Both the position numbers and the translations under genes were made by a program. The notes under the pieces are model-generated. The model was not told the DNA's origin, did not search any database, and saw only the letters and a list, made by a program, of their open reading frames with translations. A DNA stretch of 36,787 bases from Zelonia costaricensis (Eukaryota > Euglenozoa > Kinetoplastea > Trypanosomatida > Trypanosomatidae). The DNA lies in assembly GCA_030849075.1 (NCBI GenBank), contig JASAOO010003292.1:1-36787 (forward strand), given 5' to 3'. Numbering within the stretch: position 1 is the first letter of the stretch; every line of letters starts with the position of its first letter. Shown piece after piece: positions 32,583 through 36,787 of this stretch.

Positions 32583-33464
32583 TTACTCCGCGTCGTCCAC
32601 CTTCGGGGCGAGGTAGTAGCGGAGGTAGCCCACGTTGTCGATGCCGTACTCCACCATGCACGGGCTGTCCTTGGCGAACTTCAGCGTGACGCGCTCGCTA
32701 AGCGTCGAGCCCTTCGCGAAGATGCCCATGAAGCGCAGCGCGAAGGAGAGGGTGATGGGCTCCTCCATCGTCACCTCCACCCCGATGGCGGGGCTCCCGC
32801 CCTCGGCCTTGTTGTACTTGCGCGAGATGGGCTCGTCCTCGTCGTCGTCGCGCGACTCCGCCTTCACCTCGGGCTTCATCTCCGACTTGGCGCTGCGGTC
32901 CGAGACGCCGGCGGCCTGCAGAAACGTGTAGCCCTGGCCCACGTCACCGGAGGAGCTGAACTTGACGCCCTCCTTGCTGATCGCGATCGTGACCGTGTCG
33001 CCGAAGACCTGCATGTCGCGCACGATCTTTGCGAACTCGGCTGAGTTGAGGGTGACGGTGCTGCGGTAGTCCATCTCAGGAATCCCCATCGACTCGGCCT
33101 CGATCTCGAGCAGCTTCAGCTGGTACTCGCACTTGCGCGTCTTCTCGGGGTTCTCGGACGTCAGCGTGACCACGTCGGAGTCGTCGTCATGGCGCAGGCT
33201 GAGGCTGTCACTTCCGTCGATGATCTTGAGCACCTTGGAGAGGGAGGCGAGGTTTAGCCCGAGGATGCTGTTGCGCTCGCACTGGTACTTGACGAAGCAG
33301 TCATCGCGCAGCAGCATGTGAACGAGGGCGACGTGGCTGGAGTCCATGGCCTGGATGGAGAGACCGCCGGGGTTGCAGTCAAAGTTGGCCTCGTTGACCA
33401 GGCCGTTGATGCACTCCACCAGCCGCTTCCACAGGCTGGCGTACTGGACCTGCGCCTCAAGCAT
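32583..33464 (-). CDS. PCNA: Proliferating cell nuclear antigen (PCNA) with an insert, 293 aa
   Basis: Sliding clamp for replicative polymerases and repair factors, a ring of three subunits in the nucleus (family knowledge). It starts MLEAQVQYASLWKRLVECIN. SIQAMDSSHVALVHMLLRDD is diagnostic, the interdomain connector lies around LEIEAESMGIPEMDYRSTV, and the end is GYLRYYLAPKVDDAE. Lys164 (in AISKEGVKFSS) aligns with the ubiquitin/SUMO acceptor Lys164 of other PCNAs. The protein is about 30 residues longer than usual because of a charged insert at about 187-227, on the loop following GDVGQGYTFLQ. It contains MKPE and VKAE (Lys197, Lys201), both fitting the sumoylation pattern hydrophobic-K-x-E, and a run of seven acidic residues. 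The start is the universal clamp N-terminus. Confidence 0.98.
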   Translation of the reverse strand: MLEAQVQYASLWKRLVECINGLVNEANFDCNPGGLSIQAMDSSHVALVHMLLRDDCFVKYQCERNSILGLNLASLSKVLKIIDGSDSLSLRHDDDSDVVTLTSENPEKTRKCEYQLKLLEIEAESMGIPEMDYRSTVTLNSAEFAKIVRDMQVFGDTVTIAISKEGVKFSSSGDVGQGYTFLQAAGVSDRSAKSEMKPEVKAESRDDDEDEPISRKYNKAEGGSPAIGVEVTMEEPITLSFALRFMGIFAKGSTLSERVTLKFAKDSPCMVEYGIDNVGYLRYYLAPKVDDAE

Positions 33465-34361
33465 GGTGATGCAGCGTGGTGCTGTTTGAGGGGTGTCTCT
33501 TGTATGAGCGGCGGGGTGGATGCCGACTGTGCGTGGCTCTGTACGCGCGCGTAAGTGTATGAAGGCGAAGGAAAGTGTATTGGTGTGTGTGTGAGTGTGT
33601 TATAGGGAGAAGTGCAGCACGCGTCGGTCTGGGCAGAGGGGTGGAGGTGGGCGAACAGTGTGTGTGTGTGCGTGCGTGCGCAAGGCGTTTATGAAGCGTT
33701 GTATGGATGGGGAAGGAGCTGCACCGATGTGAGGTCAGAGACGCACGGGGGAGAGAAGGAAAGAGATGCACGACGAGTCGAAGGGGTGCGACGGTGGGGG
33801 CGGAAGGTAGTGGGGGCAGCGACGTGGCGAACCTAGTTTGACGCACCCGGGCAAGTGCCCAGCGCACACGCGCCGTCCCACCGTAGCCGTTCCCGGTGCC
33901 GATGTATGACAGACCCATCACGGGCAGGCGCAATGGGGAAGTGCTGGCCGCACCGATGCCACACACGAGCACACACACAAGCGCGAACCGCACCGCGAGA
34001 GGGAGAGAGAGCGCCTGGCGAGACGCCGAGCGGCAGCACCGAGCCGCCGCCAAGGGAGGGGGGGGACGGGAGTTTGTAGGGTTCGCCGATGTTGTGGCGT
34101 GGACGGAAGTGAAAGCGGCAACGCCGGAGCGCTGGCGGCCGAAGAGAAGACGGAGGCGGGCGCCGCGCCGATGCAGACCCCACGTCGCTGTGGGAAGGGG
34201 AAGGGGGAGGGGGAGGGGGGGGCGCGACAGGGCAAGGGACGGCAGCAGAAGCGGCGCGCTGACCGCCGACGCGCACACCGTCGCCGGATGTGTGNTGGCA
34301 CCCTCCCCCACCCCATCCCTGCCCCCGCGGCATGGGGGAAGGACCCTTCGTTTCCTCGCCT
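33465..34361. other. Spacer between PMK and PCNA
   Basis: The PCNA leader carries GT-rich blocks at 33580-33600 and 33657-33672. CA-rich sequence at 33957-33980 lies in the likely PMK 3' UTR. There is one undetermined base at 34295. No gene seen. Confidence 0.6.
33719..33770 (-). promoter_or_regulatory. Predicted trans-splice site of PCNA
   Basis: CATCTCTTTCCTTCTCTCCC tract (33747-33768) is followed by CATCGGTGCAG, AG at 33719-33720, with a leader of about 255 nt. Confidence 0.4.
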
Positions 34362-35759
34362 CTACGCGGCGGCGGGCTTCACCAGCAGGCCGCTGGGGTC
34401 CTCGCGCACGAGCAGCGGGCACACGCTCATCGTGGGGTAGCGCTCCCAGAACGCCTCCACCTCCGCTGCGCGCGCGTCGCCGAGGACGAGGGCGAAGACG
34501 GCATCGTAGCCGCCGGCGCCGGGGCAGCCCACAGCGAAGACGCCCGGCAGCGCCGCCGTGTCATCGAGCAGCCCCGTCAGCTCCGCCGGCTCGACCTTCA
34601 CGGCCGCCGCATTGCCCATGTCGCGCAGAAGCGCACGACTGCGGGCAGCGCAGCGGGCGGCCTCGACGATGCAGCCCGTCGCCGCATCGTCCTCGCCGGC
34701 CGCCTCGCGCGTGGACAGCGACGCCACTGTCTGCAGGGTGGCCATGGCCGCCGCGTACGCCTCCGGCTGCGCCGTCGCCGTGTCCAGCATGCGGCGCAGG
34801 GCGGCGATGTACGCCTCGTTGTTGCGCCGCAGCAGCTCCCAGAGGTTGTCTGGCTCGGCGGCCACGGCCTTGCGCCAAGCCATGATCTTCGCCACCATGC
34901 CGGGGGTGCTGGAGCCGCCCTGGTGCACGTCGCCCAGCACCAGCGTCACGCCGGGTGGGAGGCGGAACGGCTCGTGCGGCACCCACACCTCTGCCATGTC
35001 GGCGCACTGCGCCAGCGTCGCCACGTCGACCGAGGTGGGCTGCTGGGCGCCGTCCATCATCATCATCGTCACGCGGCTTGCGGGAAAGCGGCGGTACGCG
35101 CACGTGCCGTAGACGGCCGTGTACACGTCGAAGCCGCTGCCGATCTTGCCCTGCGTGACGCTGTGGGCGATCTGGGCGATACGGTGCACAAACTCGGGCG
35201 GGCAGCCGCCGGGCGCGAAGTGGTGGCAGAGGCAGGCGACGACGCTGGTCGTCATGGCAGCCGAGGAGCCCAGGCCCGTCTTGGACACCGCCCCGACCAG
35301 GGGCAGCTGCGGCGGCAGGGCGCACAGGTTTGCCACGTTCACGGGCAGCCCCTGCCCCTCCAGGTAGTTGCGCTGGCTGTAGAAGTCGTTGTCGGCGAGC
35401 AACTCCAGCCAGACCTCCCCATCCGTCGCATGGCCCAGCGACTGCGCGGCGGCCACGGCGTACAGCACGGCGTAGAAGATGAAGGCGCTTTCCGGCCCCG
35501 CCGTCTGCGTCACCGCCACCGTGCCCGCTGCGGCCGTGTTGGCCACGAAGGTGTAGGACTGGTGGAACTGCGGGGAATGCACGTGCACGGTGGTGTGCCC
35601 GGGTGCGGCAGCGGTGGCGGAGGCGGCGGCCCTCACGAGCCGCGTGGTGAAGCGCGCGTTGACGCCAATCGAGATACCGACGTTGGCTGGGCTACAGGAC
35701 TCCACGATGAGGTAGCCGCCGAGGATCAGCACCTTGCCTGGCGCGGAAGCCTCCATCAT
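34362..35759 (-). CDS. PMK: Phosphomevalonate kinase, 465 aa
   Basis: GHMP-family kinase of the mevalonate pathway, converting phosphomevalonate to diphosphomevalonate with ATP for sterol and isoprenoid synthesis. The N-terminus SAPGKVLILGGYLIV is the family start. The ATP loop is KTGLGSSAAMTTSVVA (about residues 160-175), and KIGSGFDVYTAVYGTC (205-220) is characteristic of the fungal/protist-type enzyme. GDVHQGGSSTPGMV and the C-terminal GCPGAGGYDAVFAL motif complete the GHMP set. Length is near that of yeast ERG8-type enzymes. No C-terminal peroxisomal tripeptide is present (ends VKPAAA) and no clear PTS2 is seen, so glycosomal location cannot be read from the sequence. Two ATGs are in tandem; the first is used. 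A CAG acceptor lies only 2 nt above it. Confidence 0.95.
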   Translation of the reverse strand: MMEASAPGKVLILGGYLIVESCSPANVGISIGVNARFTTRLVRAAASATAAAPGHTTVHVHSPQFHQSYTFVANTAAAGTVAVTQTAGPESAFIFYAVLYAVAAAQSLGHATDGEVWLELLADNDFYSQRNYLEGQGLPVNVANLCALPPQLPLVGAVSKTGLGSSAAMTTSVVACLCHHFAPGGCPPEFVHRIAQIAHSVTQGKIGSGFDVYTAVYGTCAYRRFPASRVTMMMMDGAQQPTSVDVATLAQCADMAEVWVPHEPFRLPPGVTLVLGDVHQGGSSTPGMVAKIMAWRKAVAAEPDNLWELLRRNNEAYIAALRRMLDTATAQPEAYAAAMATLQTVASLSTREAAGEDDAATGCIVEAARCAARSRALLRDMGNAAAVKVEPAELTGLLDDTAALPGVFAVGCPGAGGYDAVFALVLGDARAAEVEAFWERYPTMSVCPLLVREDPSGLLVKPAAA

Positions 35760-36719
35760 GACTGGGGAGAGCGCGTGTGGGGAGAGAGGGAAGGGGGGGA
35801 GGGCTGGCAGGGTGCTTGTCCCCGGTGGCCTCGCGTGGGACGCAAGGGAAGGGCGCGTGCGGGAGGGCTGTGTGGGTGGTGTGGGAGACGGTTTGGCGGG
35901 GGCCGTGGGGGTGGCGCGGGGTGTGGCAGGGTGACGACGGAAAGGGATGTGAGTACGGTATGTGTAGGTGGATGGCAAGTGCTGCGTGTGTTGCGGAGGG
36001 CGGAGCAGTGCGGCATTGCACCGGTGTAGAGGCGAAAGGGGGAAAGGGGTAGACGGGAACGCGAGCAAGAGTGGAGGGGGGGGTCCGTGACGCAACGCAG
36101 AGGCCATCGAGTTCAGCATGCGTGGCGGCGCACCGCGGCGGCACGCAACAGGCCTCATACGCCGCTGTGAAGACGGCGAAGGACGGGGCGCATTCGGGAC
36201 GCACAGACGCACTGCGCCTCCTTCCGCTGCGCGGCGGCACAGTACTTTGCTCCCACGACCTCGCGCTGCCCAACACCCACGCCGCCGCCGCTGACGGACG
36301 CACACGTGCCGACGGGCGCAGCCGCTGAGTCGAAAGCGTGGCGCCGGTGCAAAGAACGGAAAAGGAGGAGGGGAGGGGAGGGGAGGGGGGTTCGCTAGGG
36401 ACGGACCGTGACGCCGCCGAGAGAGGCAACAACAACCACCGCAGACAAGGAGGTGTGCGGCAGCCAGTGGAGCCGCCCTCACTCCACTGGAACGACGAGG
36501 AGTCGGGGGGGAGACAAGGTCCGGGTGGGCGGCACGAGGACGAGACGACAACAACAAACACAAAAGCGACTGCGCTCCACACAAAGCCGCCGCTGCCGCC
36601 CTTCGGCAAGGCAGGCACGCACCGTGGGTGACTGGGGGGGGGGGTCAGCGCCATCACCGCCTTGACGAAGGGCAGTGGTGAAGACGTGGAAAGACACGTG
36701 GACGGCACGCATGGGCGGC
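35760..36719. other. Spacer between the edge gene and PMK
   Basis: A pyrimidine tract in RNA sense abuts the PMK ATG. There are purine-rich runs (RNA pyrimidine) at 36030-36080 and 36358-36392. No gene seen. Confidence 0.6.
35762..35803 (-). promoter_or_regulatory. Predicted trans-splice site of PMK
   Basis: CCTTCCCTCTCTCCCCACAC and then CGCTCTCCCCAG put the AG at 35762-35763, only 2 nt before the tandem ATGs. Confidence 0.45.
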
Positions 36720-36787
36720 TCACTGCTTCGTCTCTAGCTCCTTGAGGAGAGTGGGGTCTACCGTGACGGTGCGCTTCTTGCGGCGGG
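36720..36787 (-). CDS. C-terminal fragment of a gene cut by the window edge
   Basis: In the frame ending in TGA at 36720-36722 the last 21 codons read RRKKRTVTVDPTLLKELETK followed by Gln and stop. The basic run and the mixed helix composition look like a real C-terminus, and the position fits the next gene upstream in the same minus-strand array. The rest lies beyond the window, so no family can be named. Of the other two frames one meets a stop and one is open but less protein-like. Confidence 0.5.
   Translation of the reverse strand, partial: RRKKRTVTVDPTLLKELETKQ

Overview
The window looks like nuclear DNA of a trypanosomatid flagellate, most likely a Leishmaniinae member (Leishmania or a close relative such as Leptomonas, Crithidia or Porcisia). 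The grounds are: GC-rich sequence; 17 complete intronless genes plus one partial gene, all on the minus strand; roughly 0.4-1.6 kb spacers full of dinucleotide repeats; and a pyrimidine tract followed by AG (in RNA sense) before almost every ATG, the hallmark of spliced-leader trans-splicing. I read it as part of one polycistronic unit transcribed from right to left. From memory, the PCNA / glutaminyl-tRNA synthetase / phosphomevalonate kinase neighbourhood lies on chromosome 15 in L. major; this needs a search. No promoter, tRNA, rRNA, transposon, CRISPR array or bacterial-type signal was found.

In transcription order (right to left): the C-terminal 21 codons of an unknown gene (36720-36787); phosphomevalonate kinase (34362-35759); PCNA with a kinetoplastid-style insert (32583-33464); glutaminyl-tRNA synthetase (29403-31118); a 95-residue unknown protein (28289-28576); MutS homologue MSH3 (23931-26960); an HRD1-like membrane RING E3 ligase (21577-23181); an unknown, probably mitochondrial protein (19801-20673); a TMEM164-like membrane protein (18131-19030); NOP58 (16127-17464); a DUF1796-like protein with a CxxC/SANT-like tail (13340-14530); a divergent actin-related protein (11615-12829); a 2-oxoglutarate/Fe(II) oxygenase (10375-11232); a TBC1D19-like TBC protein (7618-9726); a low-complexity Ala/Ser protein (5796-6995); an FCP1/SCP-like HAD phosphatase (4323-5417); a calcyphosin-like EF-hand protein (2687-3826); and a second divergent actin-related protein (543-1868).

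As usual in these organisms, neighbours are not one pathway: isoprenoid synthesis, translation, replication and repair, snoRNP assembly, ER quality control, lipid metabolism and cytoskeleton are mixed. Start codons were set at the first true ATG of each reading frame. Several longer frames begin with GTG or TTG and read into CA-repeat or pyrimidine-rich leader, so they were trimmed. Where a splice acceptor is visible it agrees with the trimmed start.

The points most worth a second look are: two actin-related proteins about 10 kb apart that share substitutions of the actin catalytic residues; a PCNA insert carrying two adjacent sumoylation-type motifs; a DUF1796 domain joined to a CxxC/SANT-like tail; and a strand-polar arrangement of dinucleotide repeats in which (AC)n in RNA sense sits before ATGs and (UG)n follows stop codons.
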